Assembly (NCBI GenBank): GCA_019894765.1
Contig: JAGXNT010000049.1
Coordinates: 1-64,000 of the forward strand
Reading direction: 5' to 3'
Length of the DNA stretch: 64,000 bases
DNA from: Candidatus Heimdallarchaeota archaeon
GTDB lineage: Archaea; Asgardarchaeota; Heimdallarchaeia; JABLTI01
Below are positions 36,294 through 46,174 of this stretch, in pieces. Positions within the stretch are counted from its first letter, which is position 1, and the number at the start of each line of letters is the position of its first letter. Position numbers and translations under genes: made by a program. The notes below the pieces were generated by a model. That model was not told where the DNA came from. It saw nothing but the letters and a program-made list of their open reading frames with translations, and searched no databases.

Positions 36294-36977
36294 ATGCCTA
36301 AAACAACTATCCTGTTAGCTGATTCATCTATTGAATTAATGCCGTCAAGTTTGATTAATAATGAAATAATAAAAAAGCTTGCAAAAAAAAGAGGGAAACA
36401 ACCTTCGAATGTTATTTTAGATTCATCATATCATCATAAAGCTATGTTGAGACTTCATGATTCAAAGAAGAGAGGTAGGCCCGACATTCTGCATTTTTGT
36501 TTGCTAAATCTACTTGGTTCGCCCTTAGTCAGATCCAATACAGAATCTATGAAGATCTATATTCATACAATTAATAATCAAATTTTAGAAATAAATCCAG
36601 AGACAAGACTTCCTAAAAATTTTAACAGGTTTATTGGCCTCATGGAGCAAGTATTTAGTAAGAAAGTAATTAAAACTAATGAAAAAACGCTTATTGAAAT
36701 ACTGGAAAATCGAACCATTGAAGAATTAATTGGAGAAGTCTCCAAGGAGAATAGATTAATCTTTTCATCCAAAGGTTCACTGATAAAGCTACCTGATTAT
36801 TTCAATGATTATTCTAAGGAGGATTTGGTGTTAATAATTGGTGCTTTTCCTCATGGTAATTTTTCCGAGAAAATATTGAGTTTATCGAAAAATATAGTGT
36901 CGATTTACCCACAATCAATTGAATCTTGGGTAGTTCTTAATAGAGTCATCTTCTCGAGAGAAATCTCTATTTCTTAG
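36294..36977 (+). CDS. nep1: rRNA pseudouridine methyltransferase Nep1 (Emg1)
   Basis: A 227-residue SPOUT-family enzyme. Family-typical segments include LDSSYHHKAMLRL, KKRGRPDILHFCLLNLLGSP, IHTINNQILEINPETRLPKN with FNRFIGLMEQ, and the C-terminal knot IIGAFPHGNFS. Nep1 methylates a conserved pseudouridine in helix 35 of 16S/18S rRNA during small-subunit assembly. The start ATG at 36294 fits the family length. Confidence 0.93.
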   Translation: MPKTTILLADSSIELMPSSLINNEIIKKLAKKRGKQPSNVILDSSYHHKAMLRLHDSKKRGRPDILHFCLLNLLGSPLVRSNTESMKIYIHTINNQILEINPETRLPKNFNRFIGLMEQVFSKKVIKTNEKTLIEILENRTIEELIGEVSKENRLIFSSKGSLIKLPDYFNDYSKEDLVLIIGAFPHGNFSEKILSLSKNIVSIYPQSIESWVVLNRVIFSREISIS

Positions 36978-37091
36978 ATGATTTATGATGACGAAAACTG
37001 CCGATTTTTTCTTTTTGCCAGTATTGTAGTTATTAAAATAATTTAAGTGGTGTTTAAAGGACATTTTTCGTATTTTATTAAGAGGGGCAAA

Positions 37092-39977
37092 ATGAACGGT
37101 GAAGTAAAACAAAAAGGCACTAAAAGAAAAAAATTATACAGTATAATTGCTCTTAGTGTCTTTATCATAATTGCATTTGTTTTCTTATTTCAAATGGATA
37201 TAATTCGTGATCTAATTGGTTTTGAAGGTTCTATTTCGATTAATTTTACCAAAATTTTAACCTATATGTTTTCTTCGTTAGGAATAATTGGATTGATAAT
37301 AGGAATATATTTTGCAATTAAATTTGCTTATGGAAAAGCTCCTCTACAAGGTGAATTAATCTCTTCAGACAAATTAAAACAAAAGAAGAAATTCTTCCCT
37401 CAATATAGGGTTACACATATATTGAAGGTAAAAGGAATGCCTAGAAAATTCATCAAAAAAATGCAAAATGAAGATTCATCTAACGAACTACTATATTTAA
37501 GAAATTGGGATGTTATCTCAAGTTTAGCACAAGTATGTGATGAAATTTCTTTTTGGGTTGTAAAAAATAATAATCAAATTCAAATCTTCTTCACTATTTC
37601 AGGTTGGAGTTGGTTTTCTAAAGAAAAGGCATCAACAAAAGCAAATAACAGTGTTTTATCATTTAAAGCAGCATTCAATAATATTTATGCTTCAATTTTA
37701 TTTGAAAATGCTTCTCTTCAAGATTCAAAAATCTTATTTAATGTTATTAGTAAGTGCGATTTTGGTTTACTAACCAAAGGTATCCCTGCTCTCAAAACCA
37801 ATCAAACACAAATTGATAGATTAATCAACACTTTTAGTTCTACAGGAGAGGATTGCTTTTTTGTAACTAGTTTTAGTGGTGTAAGAAAAGGGACTGAAAA
37901 ACGACAAAACTCAAAGACCCTTAGCAAGAGAGAAATCAGTAGTGAATTTGACATTGATTTTACAGATTCAAAAAAAACTGGTCAAAGTAAAATAGGAGCA
38001 TATGCATTTTCAGAAACTGAAAATGGCATGCATACCATTTTAGCTGCACTACTAAGTGTTTGGTCCGGAACACACACATTTGATGTAGAAAAATTAGGAA
38101 AATGTACAAATAAAACTTATTATAAAAGAATGCAAAAACTAAATCCGATTAAAAATACTAGATTAAGTAATAAAGCTTTAAGCAGTTTCATACATTTACC
38201 AGAAAAACCTTTCTTAACTGAAGATACAGGGCAACCAGTTTTTGAAATTCCATCACAAAGAGAAGAAGTTCATCAAGAGATTTTAATCGGAAATATTGTA
38301 CAAAATGATCGAATATTGGATGATTACACACTACCACTTGATAATTTCCTGTTTAATACTGAAATCGTTGGAATGATTGGGAGAGGAAAATCCTATCTTG
38401 TAGCTTCAATTATTGAACAATTACTAAACAAAAATATAGGCTGTCTAGTTTTTGATTTAAAAGGAGAGTATGCTGAATTTTTTGTCAATGATCCTGATGT
38501 TTTTGTTTACACTATAGGGAATCCAGCTCCATTAGGGATAAATTTGTTCCAAATGGATTCAAATGATGATGTTCAAAACATACTTGCATTAGTTTGCGAA
38601 ATGCTGACTATAGCTGGTACGCCATTTAGTCCAACAATGCTTAATATTTTCGAGTCAGCATTACAAATGGTTACTAAAAAAGATGTCAAAAATCTAGAAG
38701 TCTTTATGCAGTGTTTATATCAAAGTTCAGAAGAATATTCAAGCAGTATGAAAACATCATATTCAAGAGATTCTATTGATGCTATTCTAAATAGATTAAA
38801 TTATATCTTTGGTGGAGTAAACTATGAAGTTTTTAGTGTTATGAGTAATACTTTGGATTACTCAATGCTTGACCAAGGTCAGAAAATAATTCTAGATTTT
38901 AGTGAGTATCTTAGAAGGGGAGCAAATACCGCATCGCTATTTCTTGTTTGTAATTTAATATTGCATTTACTATCAAAACATGCATCTCAAAAAGGAATTA
39001 CAAACAGCTTGAGGTATCTAGTTATTCTAGAAGAAGCTATGTATTTAATCCCTAAAAGATTTAATCTTGATTCAACTGCAAGTATTGGATATTCCGAACA
39101 AAATTTTATAACAGGAAGATCCTTGGGCATTGGAACTATAACAATATATCAATTGTGGAATAGTGTGAGTTCAGTTGTTCACGCTAATTCACTGACTAAG
39201 ATTCTTTTCAGAGGGGAAGAAACTGAAAAAATACGTAATGCCATTGTTCTAACTGATGAACAATTTAATTATTTACCACATTTACCTGATAGAAATTTCA
39301 TTCTGAAATCTAAATCATTGTCTGGTCCAGCATTGATGAAAACTAAGACTTTTGAACGGAAGCCTTATTCTAAAAACGATTATCAAAAATTAGCTAAAGA
39401 AAAATTCAATAGAAGTGGTTTCAAATATGAAAAGATATCACGAAGTTTATTGGAATTAAGAAAGAACATATTTGAAAAAAGAGGTTTTAAACCACAAAAA
39501 TCTCATTTTGATGGAGTTTCAGAAGAGTTAACGAAAGCTGAAGAGACTGCTAATACTTCTGAGAAGCCGAGAAAGAGACGTTTTAACAACTATTCCTGGG
39601 AATGGTGTATAAACACATGTCCTATTCGATTTGAACACAAAGACAAGAATTCCAATTGGATTAAAGAAAACATATGCCTAAAAATGCAAGATATTGCCCA
39701 GGAAATTTCAATGCAATTAATGGTAAGACGTGAATTAGGATCATTAATTGATGTCTTTGAGAAAAACCCTAACTATATAACTGAGAAAATATTGGAGTAT
39801 TATAATGGACACTTTGAGGATTTAGATCCAAAATTACTGACTTTTTGTACGATAAATCTAATATTAAGTGATCTTAAGAAAGAATTTAATCTAAGTAATG
39901 CTTGGAAAAATAACTCATTAGCTAAAATTAAGAGTTCATTGAAGGATAAGTCAATCTCCAAATATCCAATACATTAG
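37092..39977 (+). CDS. Large membrane-anchored HerA/VirB4-like ATPase
   Basis: About 961 residues from the ATG at 37092, chosen because AGAGGGGC lies just upstream; an in-frame GTG at 37047 is weaker. Two transmembrane helices (ALSVFIIIAFVFLFQMDII and YMFSSLGIIGLIIGIYFAIK) are followed by a helical region. The ATPase domain has Walker A GMIGRGKS (about 427) and Walker B YLVILEEAMYLIP (about 643), as in the HerA/VirB4/TraC superfamily. A Cys set near the C-terminus (WCINTCP, then ENICL) could bind metal. The domain order suggests a DNA- or protein-translocating motor at the membrane. It is followed on the same strand by Orc1/Cdc6. Confidence 0.75.
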   Translation: MNGEVKQKGTKRKKLYSIIALSVFIIIAFVFLFQMDIIRDLIGFEGSISINFTKILTYMFSSLGIIGLIIGIYFAIKFAYGKAPLQGELISSDKLKQKKKFFPQYRVTHILKVKGMPRKFIKKMQNEDSSNELLYLRNWDVISSLAQVCDEISFWVVKNNNQIQIFFTISGWSWFSKEKASTKANNSVLSFKAAFNNIYASILFENASLQDSKILFNVISKCDFGLLTKGIPALKTNQTQIDRLINTFSSTGEDCFFVTSFSGVRKGTEKRQNSKTLSKREISSEFDIDFTDSKKTGQSKIGAYAFSETENGMHTILAALLSVWSGTHTFDVEKLGKCTNKTYYKRMQKLNPIKNTRLSNKALSSFIHLPEKPFLTEDTGQPVFEIPSQREEVHQEILIGNIVQNDRILDDYTLPLDNFLFNTEIVGMIGRGKSYLVASIIEQLLNKNIGCLVFDLKGEYAEFFVNDPDVFVYTIGNPAPLGINLFQMDSNDDVQNILALVCEMLTIAGTPFSPTMLNIFESALQMVTKKDVKNLEVFMQCLYQSSEEYSSSMKTSYSRDSIDAILNRLNYIFGGVNYEVFSVMSNTLDYSMLDQGQKIILDFSEYLRRGANTASLFLVCNLILHLLSKHASQKGITNSLRYLVILEEAMYLIPKRFNLDSTASIGYSEQNFITGRSLGIGTITIYQLWNSVSSVVHANSLTKILFRGEETEKIRNAIVLTDEQFNYLPHLPDRNFILKSKSLSGPALMKTKTFERKPYSKNDYQKLAKEKFNRSGFKYEKISRSLLELRKNIFEKRGFKPQKSHFDGVSEELTKAEETANTSEKPRKRRFNNYSWEWCINTCPIRFEHKDKNSNWIKENICLKMQDIAQEISMQLMVRRELGSLIDVFEKNPNYITEKILEYYNGHFEDLDPKLLTFCTINLILSDLKKEFNLSNAWKNNSLAKIKSSLKDKSISKYPIH

Positions 39978-40096
39978 CTATCTCAGAAAAATCAAAGAAT
40001 ACTTTAGGTTAACTCCCCCTTTGAGAGGATTTTTTAATAGGTAAATAGTTATGTTGAAAGAGTTAATATTGACCTTTTAGGGCAAGGGCAAACGCA

Positions 40097-41299
40097 ATGG
40101 ATGAATTGTTAGAAAAAGAACTTAGAAAACCAACTCTAATTAAGAACCCAAGAGTACTAGACTTAAAATATATCCCAAAAAAGCTTTTACATAGAGAAGA
40201 AGAGCAAAAGATGCTTATACAGTATTTTAAGCCAGTGATTGAAAAACCTGGTGAGTACTCACAAAGAGTCTCAATTATCGGTGCAATAGGTAGCGGAAAA
40301 ACTGCAATAGCTTTGAAATTTGGGGAAATGGTCAAAGTCTATTCAACACAGAAGAATTTGAATTTGGAGTATGTTCATGTTAATTGTAGAAGAGCTAGGT
40401 CTGCTTTCTTAACACTTCTTGAAATTGTTCGAAAATTCAATCCTCATATACCTGTTAGAGGATTCTCACCTGAAGAAATTCTGAAAATGTTAACTGAAAT
40501 TCTTAACAGAAAGAGACTTTATCTTATTGTAACATTAGATGAAATTGATTTTGTTATCAGAAAAGATGGCCCTGATTTATTATACGATCTTACTCGCTTG
40601 ACTGATGATGAAATTGATATGAAAGAACGAGTTTCAATTATAACAATTGTGAGAGATATAGCTTTTAGAACTATGCTTGATGAAAGTACTCTAAGCACTT
40701 TAAGACAAAACACAATATTCTTGGAACCATATACAGAAGATCAACTTAGAGATATAGTAGCAGATAGGGTAAAGGAAGCCTTTTATGAAGATGCTGTATC
40801 CATAGAGGCTGCTGATCTTATAGCAGATATTGCATCAAAGAATGGCGATGCTCGATATGCAATCGAATTGTTGGAACGCGCTGGAATGCATGCTGATCAT
40901 AGACGATCACTAAAAGTGTTACCGGAGCACGTGCGTCATGCAAATGCATCTATACACCCAGTTATTAGACAGGAAATCGTGAAAGATTTAACAACACAGC
41001 AAAAATTAATCCTTCTAGCAATCTCAATCAAACTAAAGACAACACAAAAAGCATATACAACAATGGGAGAGGTAGAAGAAGTATATAAGAGATTATGTGA
41101 AGAATTCACTTTTCCAGTTAGAAGTCATACTCAATTATGGGAATATCTTCAATATCTTCAAAACTGTGATGTAATCACAACAAAGATTAGTAGTAAAGGG
41201 CAAAGAGGGCAAACAACACTTATCGGATTACCTGATGTTTCTGCAGAGAAAATTGAGAATGCTATAAGGGAGCAGTTGAAGAAACAAGCAGATAAGTAA
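40097..41299 (+). CDS. cdc6: Orc1/Cdc6 origin-recognition AAA+ protein
   Basis: A 400-residue initiator-type AAA+ protein. Walker A GAIGSGKTA spans 62-70, Walker B LYLIVTLDEIDF is near 137, sensor regions follow (TIVRDI and the GDARYAIELLERAG segment), and a winged-helix domain fills the last 100 residues (TTQQKLILLAISIKLKTTQK onward). It binds origin DNA and loads MCM. The 119-base upstream region contains CTCCCCCTTTGAG, a weak resemblance to the G-rich end of origin recognition boxes. Confidence 0.92.
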   Translation: MDELLEKELRKPTLIKNPRVLDLKYIPKKLLHREEEQKMLIQYFKPVIEKPGEYSQRVSIIGAIGSGKTAIALKFGEMVKVYSTQKNLNLEYVHVNCRRARSAFLTLLEIVRKFNPHIPVRGFSPEEILKMLTEILNRKRLYLIVTLDEIDFVIRKDGPDLLYDLTRLTDDEIDMKERVSIITIVRDIAFRTMLDESTLSTLRQNTIFLEPYTEDQLRDIVADRVKEAFYEDAVSIEAADLIADIASKNGDARYAIELLERAGMHADHRRSLKVLPEHVRHANASIHPVIRQEIVKDLTTQQKLILLAISIKLKTTQKAYTTMGEVEEVYKRLCEEFTFPVRSHTQLWEYLQYLQNCDVITTKISSKGQRGQTTLIGLPDVSAEKIENAIREQLKKQADK

Positions 41300-41334
41300 T
41301 AGAATAACCAGTTGTGAAAGAGGTAATAAATTAA

Positions 41335-41709
41335 ATGTATAAAGAATCAACACATAGTTTGAATGAAAACAAAGCAGAATCTATTGAAGATGAGTTTATA
41401 GAAGATTATCCTGAAAAAGAAATAAAAGCCAATGATTTTGGAATAGAAGATGTTCTATCATCTAGAGGACGAATACTAATTCTTAAAACACTCGCTGAGA
41501 TGGAAGAGTTAAATATTTCAGCTATCGCAAGAGTTGCAAATTTGAATCACAGTACGACAACTCAGCATTTAAGTTTCTTAGCTAAAGCCGGATTGGTACA
41601 AGAAAAGAAATTCGGACGCATTAAGATCTTTAGATACAAAATAGAAAATGTAAAAGCTCGGTCATTGAAGCGATTATTTGAAATATGGAGAAACGAAAAC
41701 AAGTTTTAA
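41335..41709 (+). CDS. ArsR-like winged-helix regulator
   Basis: A 124-residue protein with an acidic 40-residue N-terminal tail and a winged helix at about 42-105 (SRGRILILKTLAEMEELNIS, then ARVANLNHSTTTQHLSFLAK). It lies 35 bases after Orc1/Cdc6 on the same strand and may be co-transcribed with it. The effector is unknown; no metal-binding Cys is present. Confidence 0.8.
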   Translation: MYKESTHSLNENKAESIEDEFIEDYPEKEIKANDFGIEDVLSSRGRILILKTLAEMEELNISAIARVANLNHSTTTQHLSFLAKAGLVQEKKFGRIKIFRYKIENVKARSLKRLFEIWRNENKF

Positions 41710-41727
41710 TGGTTTAATAAAGTTTGA

Positions 41728-44592
41728 TTATAATTGTACATCAAGCGAAACAGCTGATTTTTTCTTGAAGAGCAATACTGTTGATACAATCGTAAGTGCT
41801 ATAGTTCCAACTCCAAGTATGATTGTTGTGGAATCCATTTGAATTATATTGCGTCTAATTCCTTTTAATTGGTACTTAATTGAGCTAGTATTTCCAGATG
41901 AAAATATCTTGAATTTGAAATAATCATTAGTTATTTCTAGTTCACTTTCTTCAGTTATTATTATATCATTTTGGTATAATTCCCATTCGGCGTAATTTAA
42001 CCAATCATTATTTCTTTCAAAATAAATTATTAAGCCATTATAAGGCAAACTATCAATATTTATTGTAAGCTCTATTATGATTTCTGATTTTATGGTTTCT
42101 ACTTTGTATATTGGTATAGGTTTTGCAATTTCAAGTATTAGAACATCAAAATCAGCGGAGATATTAGAAACATCTCTAGTCCAAGTAATAATATTAATCG
42201 GAGAGATGTATGCTGTTATGTTTATAGTTTGTGTCATAATAATTGCAGTGATCGGATCAAATTCAGATGGAATATTAACATACCAATTTGTCCCTGTTGA
42301 AGGATAATTAATACTAAAAATAAAATATGCTGATTCATTATCATCTGAATTAAAGTGATTTGGATTTCCTTGATTTGCTTCTCTTGGTATGATACTTAGC
42401 TCTACATTTATGCTTTTAGAGGTCTGTAAGAATTCGATCTCATTTATTATTACATAGCTTGTAATGTTCAAAGTGTTGAACTGGTAAATTGGTGAAATAT
42501 AATATAACATTGTAGCAAAACCAGTTGAATTTGTCCAAGTTTCTAAATATGAATTATTATTTACATTAAATTTAATTTCCATATCTGAAATTGGAGATGA
42601 TATATTATCTTCGACGTAAGCGTTTATTGATAGAGTTTCACTTGGAATTCCTGTTTCAGGAGTGTACAACATCATACTAAAGTCTGTAAAGACAACTGTA
42701 ACTTCTATAACAATTAAAGCTGTAGCATAATTATTTTTACTAGCCTGAACAGATAACAAATATAATCCAGGAACAGCTTCATCATTTAGAACATTTGTAT
42801 CATACTTCATTTGTGGATTCTGTTGTAAACTACCTATTCCATAATCCCAAGAGTATTCAACTGTTGCAAAATCAATCGAATCACTTAATTCCAGGTCAAG
42901 ATAATCAATTTCTATAACAAAATTTTGCTTATAATTTATTGCAATTTGATTTTGACTCGGAGTAATTATAGTTGGGATTGAGGTTAAATTAAAACTTAAT
43001 TCGCCAATACCGGCTTCGTCCAAAGTTTTCCACCAAATAATAACTTTGTACGAGCCCCTTGGTAAATCACTATTAAAATTTATGTTTGAAAAGATTGCAT
43101 CACCATTAATATCTGAAAAATTTGTATTTGAATAGATAGTATTTTCCTCTGCATCAATTACATATATATCAACCAGATCTTGATAAATTCTAGATTCAAT
43201 TACCACGTTTAAAATTTCATTATGAGTAATATCATAATCGGATAGAATCATATTGTCTACTAAATTATCTGAGATAAATCGAAATTCTACATGATTATAA
43301 AGTAAACAAGAAAAGATTATTTGTTGATGTGTGGAGTTTTCTGCCTTACTTAAATAACTTGTACCTATGTCATCTACCAATATTTGGTCTACAATCCAAT
43401 CATTTGATACTGAAATACTTAGTGTTATGTTATTTATACCAAGTGGAGTTGTATAGGATTCATTTGATGTTTCAATCCATAGAATTTCATTCCAATTATT
43501 GAATTCGATGTATCTATTACTAGAGCAGACACCAGTACCAACAATAAAATTATTGCAATTGTAATAAATTAGCTCTGTAGATGCATATTGAATTAAATAA
43601 TTAATTTGCGAGGATGGTTGATTGTATAAGGAAATTGTGCCGCTTCCTAAATTACCAAAAATTTGTTGCGAATTGACTGCCAAATTTATATTTGAAGGTG
43701 AAACAGCATCAGTTAACGAAATGTCATCCATTATAAATTCCATTTCATATGGGATCTCCCCCCACGTTTCTATAGCAAAACTTCTCAATTGATCCGGCTT
43801 TTGACTAAACAACTCGAGACCTAATGCAGTAATGTTTAAGGAATACTCATGAACTTCCCCGTCAAAAGATGCCTCATTGACAATTAAATCCGCATATCCT
43901 CCTGGACCTGTAACATTTGATAACACCCCTGGATTTCCATCGAACCATATGAAGATATAGAGATCAAATTGGAAAAATAATCGAATACATAAATTTGAAT
44001 CATAACTAGATCCAAGATTATTACGTAATAATGAATAGGAGAAACTGAAAATTACAGAATCACTATAGACATCAATTGGATCATCAAATCCAACAATAGT
44101 AGTGTGATCATTCGAAACTACATCAAAATACCAAGAATAATTATCACTAATAACCTTACCATTTGGCGGAGTACTTTCTCTTGTAACGTTTCCAGTATAA
44201 TGTGAAGGAATATAATCAGTCCACAAAACATCTTCAGATTCAGCATTTCCGTTGTTTATTTTCTCACTTCTTAAATCAGAAAATTGAAATGAGCTGTTAA
44301 GTGCCCAATCATCACAATTGTCTATTGTTAATGAGTTAACAGATTCATTGAAATTATCGTTAAACTGGAACTCTCTATTAAATGTACTTGCTTCGGATTT
44401 TTTCAAAGCATCTATTGTAAATTGATTATTCATAATTTCTTGATCTAGTTGTTTTTGGTTTTGAATAGGATTAAATGGAGAAGACTCTTCTAGATAAGGA
44501 TGATCTTTAGAGTGTAAAATTTCTTGTCCAAATAAAGTACTGAGAAAGACTAAAATAATCACAATAGCAAGTATTTGTTTAATTTTCTTCAT
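41728..44592 (-). CDS. Large exported surface protein with Ig-like repeats and C-terminal anchor
   Basis: A 954-residue protein with a signal peptide (KIKQILAIVIILVFLSTLFG), many N-glycosylation sequons, and beta-rich segments that look like Ig/PKD-type domains in the second half (about 550-760). A single C-terminal transmembrane helix (TTIILGVGTIALTIVSTVLL) and a short basic tail end the protein. It is a cell-surface or adhesin-type protein. The ligand is unknown. It is convergent with the ArsR-like gene. Confidence 0.7.
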   Translation of the reverse strand: MKKIKQILAIVIILVFLSTLFGQEILHSKDHPYLEESSPFNPIQNQKQLDQEIMNNQFTIDALKKSEASTFNREFQFNDNFNESVNSLTIDNCDDWALNSSFQFSDLRSEKINNGNAESEDVLWTDYIPSHYTGNVTRESTPPNGKVISDNYSWYFDVVSNDHTTIVGFDDPIDVYSDSVIFSFSYSLLRNNLGSSYDSNLCIRLFFQFDLYIFIWFDGNPGVLSNVTGPGGYADLIVNEASFDGEVHEYSLNITALGLELFSQKPDQLRSFAIETWGEIPYEMEFIMDDISLTDAVSPSNINLAVNSQQIFGNLGSGTISLYNQPSSQINYLIQYASTELIYYNCNNFIVGTGVCSSNRYIEFNNWNEILWIETSNESYTTPLGINNITLSISVSNDWIVDQILVDDIGTSYLSKAENSTHQQIIFSCLLYNHVEFRFISDNLVDNMILSDYDITHNEILNVVIESRIYQDLVDIYVIDAEENTIYSNTNFSDINGDAIFSNINFNSDLPRGSYKVIIWWKTLDEAGIGELSFNLTSIPTIITPSQNQIAINYKQNFVIEIDYLDLELSDSIDFATVEYSWDYGIGSLQQNPQMKYDTNVLNDEAVPGLYLLSVQASKNNYATALIVIEVTVVFTDFSMMLYTPETGIPSETLSINAYVEDNISSPISDMEIKFNVNNNSYLETWTNSTGFATMLYYISPIYQFNTLNITSYVIINEIEFLQTSKSINVELSIIPREANQGNPNHFNSDDNESAYFIFSINYPSTGTNWYVNIPSEFDPITAIIMTQTINITAYISPINIITWTRDVSNISADFDVLILEIAKPIPIYKVETIKSEIIIELTINIDSLPYNGLIIYFERNNDWLNYAEWELYQNDIIITEESELEITNDYFKFKIFSSGNTSSIKYQLKGIRRNIIQMDSTTIILGVGTIALTIVSTVLLFKKKSAVSLDVQL

Positions 44593-44666
44593 TTGATCTC
44601 AACTCAATAACCATAATGAGAAAAAGTAACAGGGGTAATTAACTACTGATACTTTTCAATTAATTA

Positions 44667-44716
44667 TTAAAAAAAAGCTATAAAAACACCAGCAGAAAGA
44701 AATCTAGACTTGAAAT
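44667..44716 (+). promoter_or_regulatory. Conserved ~50-base promoter/leader segment, copy 1
   Basis: This A-rich segment contains CTATAAAAACACCA and continues with AGAA, GA, TAGA and TTGAA blocks shared with a second copy at 58145-58194. A TATA-like core sits about 105 bases before the PAC2 start. The similarity extends about 25 bases past the TATA, further than a plain promoter. Confidence 0.45.
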
Positions 44717-44789
44717 GTGGTTTAAATTATTGAAGAAATTTCCACATGTTATCACGCTTTATATATTACAAAGTAAACCGATATACTGA

Positions 44790-45527
44790 GTGAGAAAAAT
44801 GACTATAAAACTTGAAATAGATGGAAATAAAAATTTCAAAGATAATACGTTTATAACTGGATTTCATGGAATTGGAACAACAGGTTTTATTGCTGTGAAA
44901 TATATTGTAAGTGAGCTTAATGCTGGTAAAATTGGAACAATACTGAGTGATTTCTTACCACCGTTTGTAACAACTAAAGATGGAAAATTGTCTTTACCTT
45001 TTGAGTTTTTTGAGTTTGAGGAAAATATAATGTTGGTACCTCAGTTCCAACCATATCGTCATGAACATAAAGAATTCGCGGAAAAACTTGTTGATTGGAC
45101 AATTCAATCAAAATTCCAACAATCAATTCTTATTGGAGGTTTAGATTCGCGATTAAAGAAAGAAGAAATAGAAAAAATTCGTGTTGTTGCCACATCAGCT
45201 TACTTAGAGAATAGTAATATGGAATTACCTTTACTTGAAGAAGGATTATTTGTAACAGGTCCAATAGCATTAATGTTAGCGTTTTATGAAGTCAACAATT
45301 TTCCAGCAATCGCATTACTACCTTACGCTGAAAGCTCTCGAGCAGATCCTTTAGCTGCTTCAATCGCAGTTGAATTTGTCAATAAAGTAACAAATTTGGA
45401 AATAGACACAAATAAATTAGTACAAGATGCTGAATTAATTGAACGTAATTTACAGGAAGTAATAACTCAAACAAAAAGTCAAGACATTGATGAAAAAGAT
45501 CAAGGCGCAAAACGATTGTTTATCTAA
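44790..45527 (+). CDS. PAC2 family protein (proteasome assembly chaperone-like)
   Basis: A 245-residue PAC2 protein: FITGFHGIGTTGFIAVKYIV at the N-terminus, then LSDFLPPFVT, IMLVPQFQPYRHE, SILIGGLDSR and the GPIALMLAFYEVNNFPAIAL segment with LLPYAESSRADPLAA. Archaeal PAC2 proteins (PbaB-like) assist proteasome assembly or act as chaperones. It is convergent with the pilus locus, with no spacer between the stop codons. Confidence 0.85.
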   Translation: MRKMTIKLEIDGNKNFKDNTFITGFHGIGTTGFIAVKYIVSELNAGKIGTILSDFLPPFVTTKDGKLSLPFEFFEFEENIMLVPQFQPYRHEHKEFAEKLVDWTIQSKFQQSILIGGLDSRLKKEEIEKIRVVATSAYLENSNMELPLLEEGLFVTGPIALMLAFYEVNNFPAIALLPYAESSRADPLAASIAVEFVNKVTNLEIDTNKLVQDAELIERNLQEVITQTKSQDIDEKDQGAKRLFI

Positions 45528-46169
45528 TCAAAGTATTAATAATAAAATACCCTTAGCAATAAAGAAAGAACAAACATATGCTATAGTAGTAAAAATAAAT
45601 GTCTTAAAATTTATTTTACCGAATCCTATATCCGAAATAAAATAGATAGATGAAATAGCTATAAAGTAAAGGGAAAATGGCATAATATTCAATGTTGTTT
45701 GATTAACAGTTATATTTCTAAAAATTGCAACAAATGTTACAAATAATGGTGCTAAACCTGCTAAAATTCCTAAGAAAATCGATGTTACAGAACCAAGAAA
45801 TAATGTCTTAAATCTTTGAGCTTTTAAAGTTGAATTTCGTTTTTCCATTAATTTCTTGTTTGTTTCTAAATTATCAGCTATCTCAAGTATTTTTTTTCCT
45901 GTTTCAAAAGAGCTAATATTCATTAATTTTGATAACAATATCCAAACTCTTGCAAGAGATTTATCTTCAGTATAATCTACTAATTTCAATAAGAGCTCTT
46001 TATATCCCAATCCCAGATTCAATAATTTTATCCAATTTTCTTTGCTATGCTGGTTTTCATGGAGGTTTTTTATTGCTAAATAAATACTATTCTCAGTGCT
46101 CCTTCCTAGGATTAAGTTATTTGCAATAGCTTTAAGTAAAAATATTACCTCATCGTTTGTTAAAGTCAA
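45528..46169 (-). CDS. Type II/IV pilus membrane platform protein, TadC-like
   Basis: A 213-residue protein with a helical cytoplasmic half (SIYLAIKNLHENQHSKENWI onward) and three C-terminal transmembrane helices. The position after a second platform protein and a secretion ATPase identifies it as a T2SSF/TadC/ArlJ-like half-protein. It lies 5 bases after the TadB-like gene. Confidence 0.7.
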   Translation of the reverse strand: MTLTNDEVIFLLKAIANNLILGRSTENSIYLAIKNLHENQHSKENWIKLLNLGLGYKELLLKLVDYTEDKSLARVWILLSKLMNISSFETGKKILEIADNLETNKKLMEKRNSTLKAQRFKTLFLGSVTSIFLGILAGLAPLFVTFVAIFRNITVNQTTLNIMPFSLYFIAISSIYFISDIGFGKINFKTFIFTTIAYVCSFFIAKGILLLIL

Positions 46170-46174
46170 CTTGA

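Noticed and set aside
40013..40025. CTCCCCCTTTGAG upstream of Orc1/Cdc6 as an origin recognition box
   Set aside because: Only one short partial match and no second copy in inverted orientation, so it is not enough to call an origin.
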